Shown piece by piece: positions 46,378 through 56,040 of a DNA stretch of 64,000 nt; the first letter of the stretch is position 1; every line of letters begins with the position of its first letter. This DNA is from Hofstenia miamia (lineage: Eukaryota; Xenacoelomorpha; Acoela; Hofsteniidae), in the NCBI GenBank assembly GCA_900660155.1, contig CABFPE010000096.1:795565-859564 (forward strand), written 5' to 3'. The notes beneath the pieces were generated by a model. It was not told where the DNA came from. It did not search any database and saw nothing but the letters and a program-made list of their open reading frames with translations. A program made the translations under genes and the position numbers.

Positions 46378-47399
46378 CTTGGACTTGCTCTTTCATCAAA
46401 TAAAAATTTCCAAAATATTTTCCTCAAACAATTTCAATAAAAATGTTCTTATAGAGAACTTTTCCAGTAATCCAATGCGCTAAAATTCTATTTCTGGCTG
46501 TTTGAAACGAATTCACGTGTGCATGTTGTCATAATGTAACTGAAATAATAAAAAATGATAAAATTGCGTTTTGTTATATTGAAGGCATTAAAAACATTAT
46601 GATTCTGAAATTTAAGTCATTTCTGAAATGAAAAGTACACTGGCTAGAGAATGGAGATATATAATGAGAAACGATAATCTTACACTCACTATTGTAAACA
46701 ATATTTCAATTTTACTTTGAACAAGTCTAATGGCGATAATATTTTGTAAATGATTGAAAATTTTTGTAATCTCGATCAATTCAATTTAACAAAATTTTTG
46801 TTATATTTTTATATTTATTGCATTAAATTTATACTTTATTATATTAGGGAAGTGATCCAAATTCAATACGTTAACAACAGCGTTAACAAATGGTGTTTTA
46901 CGTTAACATGACCGTAAATCAAATCGTTAACTTACACTCAAAATAAATTCGCTAAAGATGAAGTTTACTTTAAAGGCCTGTTTTTTTTCCGCAAATGTTA
47001 TTACAAATAAGTTTGACACATTTAAGTTCTGCACATTTCTTCAAATATATCTATGCAAATAAATTTATTAAGCGTATGCTGACATTTGAAGCTAGAATTG
47101 TTGTTTACGGTTGCATTTTCACTTGTTAACGTATTGAATTTGGATCACTTCCCTTATCCATTAATTGGTTAGAAAAATTATTTGATCAACTATTTTTGAT
47201 CTAAAAAACAAATTTTGTTGAGCTAATAATAAACTTTCTTGTAAATACGAGGAAATATCAGTAACACTTACTAAGAATGAATTTTAGTTACATACTTTCT
47301 TCTAACTAAAAATTATAGGTAAAACCTTAAATTCACGGAATTACTATGTCACCTAAATTTTAGGTGAAACACCTTAAATTTTAGGAATATATCCATCAC
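46378..47399. repeat. Right arm of long inverted repeat
   Basis: Inverted copy of 43318-44176, interrupted by the MITE at 46847-47153. Confidence 0.8.
46847..47153. mobile_element. PIF/Harbinger-type MITE with perfect 31-bp TIRs and TTA duplication
   Basis: The 307-bp element begins GGGAAGTGATCCAAATTC, and its last 31 bases are the exact inverted copy of its first 31. TTA flanks both sides (46844-46846 and 47154-47156). A 3-bp TTA/TAA duplication with GG-starting ends is the mark of PIF/Harbinger. Five GTTAAC words lie inside, four of them in the left 85 bp. The left arm of the host foldback element lacks this insertion and serves as an empty-site reference. It is non-coding. Confidence 0.88.
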
Positions 47400-47575
47400 T
47401 TGGCGTTTAAGAGAATATTCAAATCTCTTAGATTTACACAACTTAAAATGCTTTTCAAACACAGAAAGCAGCTTCAAATTTTTCTCAATACATAAAAGTT
47501 TCAATAAAATCACAGACGCCAATTCTAGAATCAAAAAATGTTCATTTTATGTTCATTTATAACACAATATAAATA

Positions 47576-47608
<33 letters not shown>
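47400..47608. repeat. 209-bp direct repeat, copy 1 (probable contig overlap)
   Basis: Matches 47610-47818 without a difference that I can see, separated by the single N at 47609, and ends in a (TA)n tract. This is the same artefact pattern as at 19892. Confidence 0.85.
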
Positions 47609-47609
47609 N

Positions 47610-47787
47610 TTGGCGTTTAAGAGAATATTCAAATCTCTTAGATTTACACAACTTAAAATGCTTTTCAAACACAGAAAGCAGCTTCAAATTTTTCTCAATA
47701 CATAAAAGTTTCAATAAAATCACAGACGCCAATTCTAGAATCAAAAAATGTTCATTTTATGTTCATTTATAACACAATATAAATAGA

Positions 47788-47818
<31 letters not shown>
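47610..47818. repeat. 209-bp direct repeat, copy 2 (probable contig overlap)
   Basis: Second copy of 47400-47608 at offset 210. The microsatellite at its end (47788-47813) probably caused the failed merge. Confidence 0.85.
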
Positions 47819-47819
<1 letters not shown>

Positions 47820-48399
47820 TAGTTGCATAGATTAAATATACAATACAAATAAAATTTGCTGGCCAAAACTGGGAGGCCAGTATTAGTTATTTTCGGCCAA
47901 CTACTGGCCTTTGGCTTAAAATTTCCGGCTGGTTCCAGGTTTTTCACTAGGTTATCCGTTTCAGGCTGGAAATGTGTGGCCACTCTTCCCTCTCACAATC
48001 TCCTGTTAACTCTTTACTTTTATTAGGAAGGGGTAATATTGCAGGAGGAGTTAATATTTACACTGAACTTCGGCAAATCGATGCTTCAACACAAATCACT
48101 CAGGTGATAAGGACTTAGGACCACTTGCTGATTTTTATTTAGATGCCAAATGATGACCACTTCAGGACTCCTAGTACAAGTATTGTTTATAATTAGCACT
48201 AAAATAACTGACAGAAAGATGCTGAACCATACTAAAGTAGAATTGGAACTTTACTATGATTGGAACGGTAGTTGAGAACTACCTCTTCTCAGTGCTATTT
48301 ATAACAAGAAAATTTTTTTCTAATAAAAAACGCAAAACCTACACCAACCAAACCTACTGCCACTTCAATGAAATCCATAAAGAAAACAAGATTGCCGTC
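47819..48399. other. Intergenic with a GGCCAG-rich patch
   Basis: Between 47858 and 47985 several CTGGCC/GGCCAG words lie in both senses, suggesting a worn palindromic repeat. No gene seen. Confidence 0.4.
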
Positions 48400-49250
48400 T
48401 TACAAAAGGATAAGCAAGTGAAAATGGAAAGTTAGAAGCCTTGAAAAGGCTCTATACCAAATATGAAATACTAGAGGAGCAAAACAACTACCTACAAGCC
48501 CAAATTGAATTGATTCAAAATAATTGAACATAATGCAAACCTACTTAAACAAGTAGAAGAATGCAATTCTCAAAATAAACATGTTACTGGTCACTTAATT
48601 GCTCAAGAAGTGAAAAATAGAGTACTTCAGCAACAAGTGGAAACTGCTAAGCTCCACTTGAAAAACTTACAATCAATCAAAGAGAGACTGAATACAGTAA
48701 AAACTCCTGTGATAGCTATAGAACCCACTCTAAATGCTCAAAACACAGGACATCGTGATAATGAATACCCTACTGTCATTAAGAATATTAAACCTTAACA
48801 TTCTATGCCTATAACCATTAATGAGCTAACACCACCAAGGGCTGAGTTCTCTCAGTCACTAATTAACAATCCAATTTTGAGTAGTCGAAATGATAAACTA
48901 GACATGATAACAAACAGATTGAAGGCTATTGAAAGCCCACAAACCAATAAAAAAATTTTCACTTAAATTTACCACCAGTGGTGATCAATGAAAAGGGAAT
49001 GCCTCCACACTGCTGTTCATGCAAGACTGATGTCACTTCTCCTAAATTTCTCCCCACAAAATTTTTATGACCATTTCCACTCTCTAAAACCATGAAATCA
49101 ATACAAAATTGTACTAAATAACACTGTCTACCAGAAAAATGAAGACATAGAGGAGTATATCTTACAAGTTAAATGCCTCTATAGACTTAGCCATAGATTG
49201 AATGAATACTAATCTCACAATTTATTTACAAATGTAGCATCCGCTACCAA
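48400..49250 (+). pseudogene. gag-like fossil of an LTR-type retroelement
   Basis: Reading segments on the plus strand show a Gln/Glu/Lys/Leu-rich coiled-coil part (about 48430-48700). Next come a Pro/Thr-rich linker and a CCSCK cysteine cluster (near 49003), and near 49110-49210 an EDIEEYILQVKCLYRLSHRLNEY stretch that resembles the C-terminal capsid helices of Gypsy-type gag. It is broken in several places and looks old. No pol, primer site or paired LTRs were found next to it, so the family is uncertain; a cellular coiled-coil gene fragment is the alternative. Confidence 0.35.
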
Positions 49251-49899
49251 GCTTTAACAGAGAGTAAAGTATTCTTTTAAATCATTGTTTCTCATTATAT
49301 GTGGGTAGGGATGTACTGATGATAACTTTTCACTCTGAAATGAGATACATTATCATATAACTTTATTTAATTTAAAGTAACTCGATAATGTTTAGGTATA
49401 TCACTGTTGCAGTTCTTCTCCATGATCTGGCCATGGCCTCTGGCCGAATCTGATCTCTGAATCAATCCACATGTGCCTCCATCATTGATCAAGTAGCTCC
49501 AAGTCTCAGCTCATTGAAGTACTTATGTGTTCCCTATCCTAACTCAGTGCAGCTCTCAACGCTGTTTGTAACTGACTTAAACTCAATTTGTAATGTGTAA
49601 TTTAGTACTTTGCAACCTGGCAATGTTACTAGCTGCTTAATAAATATTACTTCAGCCATTACTGAAAACTATTGGCTTTAATTAATATAATTAGATAAAG
49701 TAAATAATTACTTGCAGCTTCCTACCTTACATTTAAATAACAATACATGCTCGGTCTATTTATTGGTCTATTTATAGGTCACCTAATTTTTTTTAATTAA
49801 TTAATTATTAGCTTTATTTAGAGTCGAGTGTTTACATTGTACATAAGTATTTACATATTTACAAAATACATATTTACAAATATACAAAATACACATGAT
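49251..49899. other. Intergenic, possible solitary LTR
   Basis: The part 49311-49660 is less AT-rich and contains a polyadenylation-like AATAAAT (49641), which would suit an LTR. No second copy is in the window, so this stays a guess. Confidence 0.3.
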
Positions 49900-50110
49900 C
49901 TAAAGGTGTGTTCCCACTATCGACTTTTATCATCTGTCAAGAAATCGGTGATAAAAGTCGATAGTGTGAACACTCTATCTGCTTTTTTATCGGCTGATAA
50001 AAGTCAATAGTCTGAACGCTCCATCCGATTTTTTGACAAAACAGCCAGATTACTGTCATCTGATAATTTATCAGCTGATAAAAGTCGATAGTCTGAACGG
50101 TACTAAAACT
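49900..50110. repeat. MITE-like block with four copies of a GATAAAAGTCGATAGT motif
   Basis: Direct copies lie at 49950-49970, 49996-50016 and 50077-50097, each ending TGAAC. An inverted copy at 49910-49931 (GTTC...TATCGACTTTTATC) faces the first. The whole starts AAAGGTGTGTTC and ends GAACGGTACT, so the outer copies form imperfect terminal inverted repeats. It is non-coding. Confidence 0.65.
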
Positions 50111-50245
50111 AGTCGAATAGCTACTTGAAACTAATTGCTTACATTTCAAGTAGGGAACAGACTTCCTAAACGTAAATTATTGTCGTTGAAATATTTCAAC
50201 TTCAAAATATGTAAACATTGTTTACATTCCAAGACAAACCAATCC

Positions 50246-51245
50246 NNNNNNNNNNNNNNNNNNNNNNNNNNNNNNNNNNNNNNNNNNNNNNNNNNNNNNN
50301 NNNNNNNNNNNNNNNNNNNNNNNNNNNNNNNNNNNNNNNNNNNNNNNNNNNNNNNNNNNNNNNNNNNNNNNNNNNNNNNNNNNNNNNNNNNNNNNNNNNN
50401 NNNNNNNNNNNNNNNNNNNNNNNNNNNNNNNNNNNNNNNNNNNNNNNNNNNNNNNNNNNNNNNNNNNNNNNNNNNNNNNNNNNNNNNNNNNNNNNNNNNN
50501 NNNNNNNNNNNNNNNNNNNNNNNNNNNNNNNNNNNNNNNNNNNNNNNNNNNNNNNNNNNNNNNNNNNNNNNNNNNNNNNNNNNNNNNNNNNNNNNNNNNN
50601 NNNNNNNNNNNNNNNNNNNNNNNNNNNNNNNNNNNNNNNNNNNNNNNNNNNNNNNNNNNNNNNNNNNNNNNNNNNNNNNNNNNNNNNNNNNNNNNNNNNN
50701 NNNNNNNNNNNNNNNNNNNNNNNNNNNNNNNNNNNNNNNNNNNNNNNNNNNNNNNNNNNNNNNNNNNNNNNNNNNNNNNNNNNNNNNNNNNNNNNNNNNN
50801 NNNNNNNNNNNNNNNNNNNNNNNNNNNNNNNNNNNNNNNNNNNNNNNNNNNNNNNNNNNNNNNNNNNNNNNNNNNNNNNNNNNNNNNNNNNNNNNNNNNN
50901 NNNNNNNNNNNNNNNNNNNNNNNNNNNNNNNNNNNNNNNNNNNNNNNNNNNNNNNNNNNNNNNNNNNNNNNNNNNNNNNNNNNNNNNNNNNNNNNNNNNN
51001 NNNNNNNNNNNNNNNNNNNNNNNNNNNNNNNNNNNNNNNNNNNNNNNNNNNNNNNNNNNNNNNNNNNNNNNNNNNNNNNNNNNNNNNNNNNNNNNNNNNN
51101 NNNNNNNNNNNNNNNNNNNNNNNNNNNNNNNNNNNNNNNNNNNNNNNNNNNNNNNNNNNNNNNNNNNNNNNNNNNNNNNNNNNNNNNNNNNNNNNNNNNN
51201 NNNNNNNNNNNNNNNNNNNNNNNNNNNNNNNNNNNNNNNNNNNNN
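50246..51245. other. Assembly gap (1000 N)
   Basis: Exactly 1000 Ns; the true size is probably unknown. Confidence 0.99.
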
Positions 51246-51943
51246 AACTGAAATTTGTCATCAAAAATATCAGTTTGCCTAAATTCTAAAAAAATCAAGA
51301 ATTCACACTTTGGTCTGAACAAATTGTCTAAAGAATTAATTTGTTCAATTTAGGTTTGACAAAAATATTTCGTCGCTAGATGGCGTCCAATAGAATCACT
51401 TCATTTCCACATGGCAAATAGCCACAGGTGTTACGAGAACTTCAGGGTGTCCCAATGAGACCTCCTCTAGCCCTTCTTAACTACTCTCGTCTCCAAGTCT
51501 AACAAATATGGTGTCGCTGAGCATAAAGCTTTTTAAAAAGCATTAGTCAGTGATTCAAGATAACAGATTTTCCATAGTGCTTCATACTGCTTTAGTTAGA
51601 ATTTACCTTATAAGCGTACGAATATGATTGCAGTTACTTATAACAAATACAAATTATTTTTGACAGTACTCTTCATGTACATTGCATTTTGCAAAAACCT
51701 CATTTCTTTAAAAAATTTTCATTGTTTTTTCCAGTACTTTGTTTTCCGTTAATTTCATGAAAATTAATGATTTGTTTTATCAATTACAATATTGATGTAC
51801 AATTTTTCGAGTATGTAAATAGTATTCATTTGTACACAGAACAGCTTTAAACAAATCACCATAGAGAACCAAGATACTCTGATAATCCCTTCATAATTCA
51901 GCAATTAAAACTTCTACAACACTTAGGAGAGCATATCAATAGT
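51246..51943. other. Intergenic, no gene seen
   Basis: A GC-richer patch at 51360-51520 shows no recognisable protein. The rest is AT-rich. Confidence 0.4.
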
Positions 51944-52069
51944 TAAATCATAATTGACAATGAAGATCATTTCAAGTATACGGGTTTTTCAAATACTATG
52001 ATTAAGGATGAAGCATTACTCAAGTATATTCCAGACAGTAAATTTACTCTTAATGGCGCAGTTATTTAG
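51944..52069 (+). pseudogene. MATH-domain fragment (SPOP-like)
   Basis: A short open segment reads DNEDHFKYTGFSNTMIKDEALLKYIPDSKFTLNGAVI to a TAG at 52067-52069. The order G-F-S-x-x-(I)-x-(K/R)-D-x-L-L-x-x-x-x-x-P-D-x-x-x-T-L is that of the last strands of the MATH domain in BTB/MATH adaptor proteins of cullin-3 ubiquitin ligases. The rest of the MATH domain and a BTB domain were not found on either side. It may be a lone exon of a gene lost in the nearby gap, or a gene relic; the in-frame stop where the last strand should continue favours a relic. Confidence 0.4.
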
Positions 52070-53359
52070 GCGCACCTTTACTGCCTCTTTAGAAAGCACG
52101 CTAACAGCAAAATACGAAAAAAGCATATGAAATTACAAATAAATTGATTTTTGTAGCTCCATTTCGCAATGCTGAGAGCTGCCGATACATATCTAAAATT
52201 AATATTATGGGCATGGTACATTTATCTCTAAAGTTAGAAAAAATTGAAAACTGCCAAACCATATTCGGTAATAAATTTAAGTATTTAAGAAACTCTTCCA
52301 ATGGAATTTGTCAGCGACGCCTTGAAAACGACTTCATCGTCAAGTTATTAAAAATGAAAGCTATCCGTTTTTAATGTAATAACACCAAGATTTTACATGT
52401 CAGAATCGTCTCCATAACAAATAAAAATCAATATTCTACAGAACAATGTAAATGAGAAATTCATTTTGACTATTACTCAAAAATTCCTCAACACCTTGTC
52501 TTATTCGATGGCGTGACTTCATGCATTCTTTTTAATGCTATTCAACTCATTCGTTTTTATTATGCTTACTAAAAGTGATTTCTGTAACGTGGGTTTCAAA
52601 ATCCATCAATAAATGTAGTGCGCCACGTCACACTATGCAAAGTATCTTTTCCAAAAACTTTCATTTTGTATAGATGTTTAAGAACAATAAACATATAATT
52701 GCTTAACATTCTTGAGAATAATAATCACGTACCTAGTGTAGAATCTTGCTTTTTGTGATTATGATTTGCTCTATTTTATAGAAGACTTTGGGAAACATAT
52801 GCAAAAATCATTTAGTAATCGACTCCTTTGAAACGTTTATCTAAATTGAAAATTTCTTTTCTTCCAACAACTAAATGAATTTCTTCTATTTCATTTTTGA
52901 TTAATGACATACTCAAGATTGCAGGTCTTAACTAAATTATAATAAACCCTCGATGTGTATATTTCAGTATATTCAAGTTGAATGCAAGCATCTACCAAGT
53001 AGAATTAATAATCCAAAGGGGTGACTGGAAGGTATGATGTCACTTAAAATTTTTTTAGAAAAACTATTCAATTACGTTTAAAAAACTCAAGAACTTGATT
53101 GCTAAGAATAGGACACTCTCGACTACCAGCACAAGAAAACTGAGAAAATGTAATCCTGGAATTGGATTTTTTGTTGATTATTTTTTGTGTATTGAACTAT
53201 AGTTTTGTTTTAATATGAATGTTTTATTTTGCAAAATGGAAAATCTATGTGTAATAACGTCCTATATATATATATATACCTTGGTTATATTGTAATTTAA
53301 TTGGTTTAACTTTTCATCTAAGCAAAGTGGTTTCATGTTAATCTCTATTGCAAATTTAG
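52070..53359. other. Intergenic, no gene seen
   Basis: AT-rich. A 76-codon frame at 52144-52374 has no recognisable domain and is probably chance. Confidence 0.45.
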
Positions 53360-53514
53360 GGAATGTTTGGAGACACTTAAAAATTCAATTATTGGACAGC
53401 TGGTGCTCTGCTTTATTGAAACATATTAGACGTAAATGTATTCTAAACATTTATTTAGTAAACCTATTAGAAGACGTTTCCAGTACTAAGCACAAATCTG
53501 ACGCTCTTCAAAAG
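53360..53514 (+). other. Candidate internal exon, unknown product
   Basis: The segment lies between an acceptor-like TTGCAAATTTAG (ending 53359) and a donor-like GTTAGT (from 53515). It is open in one frame: NVWRHLKIQLLDSWCSALLKHIRRKCILNIYLVNLLEDVSSTKHKSDALQK. The translation is helical and protein-like, with mixed charge. I do not recognise it. No partner exons were identified, and the neighbouring transporter is on the other strand. Confidence 0.25.
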
Positions 53515-53975
53515 GTTAGTATTTGTTGCTTTGTTATCACTTGCATTTTGTTTACGTGTATAAAACGAAAAATGAACGTTGAACACTCTTTCATAAGTTG
53601 ATCCTTGCTACTATAGCTGTTTTCAGCAAAATTTTAGTACATTGAACTGACTTGGTCTAAGTGTAAAAAAATATTGCTTTAACCGCTTAAAACGTTTTCT
53701 GTAAAAAAATACATTTTTTGCCAACCCTGTTCACATAATATGTTCCACAAGCAGCAACAGTACATTATAAAAAAATACAAAATGAAATGATTGACTCAAA
53801 AATGCAAAATTGTTTATACTGAAATATGGAAACCTCATTAAAGTAGAATGCTATTTAAAAACTTGAAACTAGCTTATCTTGATTGTTCATTAGAGTTTTA
53901 ACCTAAAAAAATTAAATAAAGCAAAAACGCATTGAAATAAGTAAACATATTTAAAACACGACGAAAATTCTTCGG
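53515..53975. other. Intergenic / likely 3' region of the transporter gene
   Basis: This non-coding stretch lies immediately downstream of the minus-strand transporter stop. No AATAAA on the minus strand was seen close to the stop; the nearest (AATAAAA near 53222) would give a 3' UTR of about 750 bases. Confidence 0.4.
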
Positions 53976-55574
53976 TTAAGCTAAAGTATCTTGATTACTA
54001 ATTGTTTTCTTCTTTAGCACTTCTAGTCGCTTTTGCTTCAATTCATTATATTTCGAAGTTCCAAAAGCCTCAAATTCTTCAATGTCATCAGGCGAAATGC
54101 GATTTCGAGTTTCAGGAACTACGAAAGATGCTACAGCCGCTACAAATGCGATTGCTGCAAATATAAATGCAGGAAGAGGTGCCCACATCTTTGACAACTG
54201 TTTTACATAGGGTAAAGGAATTCCTACTATCCTTCCACAGAGAGACCCAAGTCCCATTCCAACTCCTCTCAAATTAGTAGGCAATATTTCCGCGTTCCAC
54301 ATGTAAATGTTAACAAATGCGGATGAGATGAAAATCCTGGTTGAAAACGCCGCAACATATATCAATATAACCCAATATCCTTCCTTTGGAATTAAAGGGC
54401 AAATGAGAAGGCTTAAAGCACATAACATGAAAGAAATGATGTTTGCCGGTTTGCGTCCCCAGTGTTTAGCTACATACAGTTGAAACAACGTTCCAGGAAT
54501 TTCTGCAATACCATTAATCATAAAGTAGAAATGAATTTCAACGCCTCCAAATAATTCTTCTCCAAATTGCATACCAAAATACACAACAACATTTGCGATC
54601 CAAGAAAGACCCATAACTGCCATCCACATCGCCGTTTTATTGGTTCTGTACAATTTCCAAAATTTAACGTTAGCTAATTTCGCAGTTATGATTTTCAATA
54701 CAGAAACTGAATCTTTGGCAGGTAGTACAAGTTCTTTCATTGATTTAATTTCCTTAGCAAGAAAGGGAGGGAACTCTTTCTTATTTTGATGGAAAAGCTT
54801 TTTAACAACTTTCTCAAATTCAATGAACTTTCTTCTTTGTAACAACCATCTAGGAGATTCGTCGATGAAGAGTAAACTTAGTAAAGCAGTAAGTAATGCG
54901 GGGATTACCATGCGTAGGGTTACGTACCATCTCCAGGTGCGAAAAAAGTATGAAACTAACGCGCAGAGGAAAAATCCAATCCCATACATATATTCACTAG
55001 CGTTTGTTGCATATACAGAATATTTTAGTGGAAGGTTTTCAACCATCATCAAGAATCCGGAAACAGTCAAGGACATTAAAGTAAAACAGTCAATCCAGCG
55101 AAGAAGAAGTAAAACCTCAACGCTTGGAGCTAACAAGTAGCCAATAGAGCAAAGTGCTGCTAGACAGCATGAAATATTAAAAACTGGTTTTCTCCCAAAA
55201 GCATCCATTAAAAAATTGCAAACAGTCACCGAGAAGCACTGGCCTATAAGCATTACCGAAAGATCGAGATCTGCGAACATTGACCTCCCACAAGCCAAAT
55301 TAAAATCTTTTCTAGCAGACGAATCAAAAACCCCAGGTAGGTAATTAAAGGTAGTGCATTCTACAGTGGAGTTATTACTATCTTGATAGAAACATTGATT
55401 CTTCACGGAATCATTCTTGGCACATTCGAAATCAAGTTCTGCAAATGCGATAGGGTAGAACATCGGAGCAGTTGCGGACATCAAACACGAGGCACAGAAC
55501 ATGAAGACAATCTTCAGATTCCAAAATCCAACGGACGCCGTTTGGAGAACGTCTTCAACTTCTAGCAAAGCCAT
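53976..55574 (-). CDS. SLC22-type organic cation/solute transporter (MFS)
   Basis: Intact 532-codon gene without introns in its coding part. It belongs to the major facilitator superfamily, SLC22 (organic cation/carnitine/anion transporter) branch, and would move small organic ions or solutes across the plasma membrane with 12 helices. TM1 (about 20-45) is followed by a large extracellular loop (46-100) with Cys51, 61, 73 and 95 and N-glycosylation sites at Asn54 and Asn67/68. MDAFGRKP (123-130) is the MFS loop 2-3 signature. DESPRWLL (238-245) is the SLC22 hallmark before the long cytoplasmic loop. HWGRKP (371-376) is the second-half counterpart. ILPTNLRGVGMGLGS (430-444) and VVPETRN (485-491) are the family's TM11 and C-terminal marks. 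Length fits the family (about 530-560). The exact substrate cannot be read. TTTATTTTCTAG just upstream (ending near 55593) could be the acceptor of a 5' UTR intron. Confidence 0.95.
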   Translation of the reverse strand: MALLEVEDVLQTASVGFWNLKIVFMFCASCLMSATAPMFYPIAFAELDFECAKNDSVKNQCFYQDSNNSTVECTTFNYLPGVFDSSARKDFNLACGRSMFADLDLSVMLIGQCFSVTVCNFLMDAFGRKPVFNISCCLAALCSIGYLLAPSVEVLLLLRWIDCFTLMSLTVSGFLMMVENLPLKYSVYATNASEYMYGIGFFLCALVSYFFRTWRWYVTLRMVIPALLTALLSLLFIDESPRWLLQRRKFIEFEKVVKKLFHQNKKEFPPFLAKEIKSMKELVLPAKDSVSVLKIITAKLANVKFWKLYRTNKTAMWMAVMGLSWIANVVVYFGMQFGEELFGGVEIHFYFMINGIAEIPGTLFQLYVAKHWGRKPANIISFMLCALSLLICPLIPKEGYWVILIYVAAFSTRIFISSAFVNIYMWNAEILPTNLRGVGMGLGSLCGRIVGIPLPYVKQLSKMWAPLPAFIFAAIAFVAAVASFVVPETRNRISPDDIEEFEAFGTSKYNELKQKRLEVLKKKTISNQDTLA

Positions 55575-56040
55575 TTGAGAAATTATTTATCTAGAAAATA
55601 AATTACTTAAATATTATCAGTAAACAGGATTATAGTTTGACAACTGAAATGACTTGAACTTGTCAATGATAATGTGCAAAACGTAAATGGTTAGAAAAAT
55701 TTTCAATGTTTGCAGTACGGTAGTAATATCAATAAAATTAAATTATTCTAAGCTTAAACATCTTAAAAAATGTATCAATGCAGGTGTTTCTGTCATTATT
55801 GTGATTGAAAAAAGGTAACAGTATGCATTGTATTTCCTGCAGCTGAAAAATTCAAATAGGTCAGCTTCGTACAATTTTCCTCCAATCAAATTTTTGTGCT
55901 TTGATAAAAAATATTCGCAAACCTAAAATTGCGTGGTAAAATTTGTATTAGACAGAAGTGTATTAAATGTAATATTTAAAATGTTACAAAATGAAAATCG
56001 ACGGACATTCTTTTAGAATTAATGTGTACTTTGTAACTAC
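55575..56040. other. Upstream region of the transporter gene
   Basis: AT-rich; no TATA box or other element can be assigned with confidence. A splice-acceptor-like site (minus strand, TTTTCTAG) lies about 20 bases before the start codon, so transcription may begin further upstream in a separate untranslated exon. Confidence 0.4.

Larger units (their letters stand above)
43094..47399 (+). mobile_element. Foldback element with long inverted arms around a piggyBac remnant
   Basis: The left arm 43318-44176 and the right arm 46378-47399 are inverted copies of each other. The pairing runs from GTGATGGATATATTCC on the outside to GATGAAAGAGCAAGTCCAAG on the inside. The right arm holds a 307-bp MITE and lacks about 125 bp present on the left. 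Outside the left arm the element continues to CACTCTAAAAAATTTCTAGG at 43094, the terminus also seen at 32136; on the right this outer part is missing. The 2.2-kb centre carries a decayed piggyBac transposase. Either this is a piggyBac family with unusually long terminal repeats, or piggyBac sequence sits inside a CACT-ended foldback element. Confidence 0.7.

Noticed and set aside
43318-47399. Long inverted repeats suggested a Polinton/Maverick-type element.
   Set aside because: Only a piggyBac transposase remnant was recognised between the arms; no capsid, DNA polymerase B, integrase or packaging ATPase sequence was seen, and the spacer is only 2.2 kb.
52144-52374. A 76-codon forward frame.
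   Set aside because: No recognisable motif, no splice or start context, and chance frames of this size occur elsewhere in the window.
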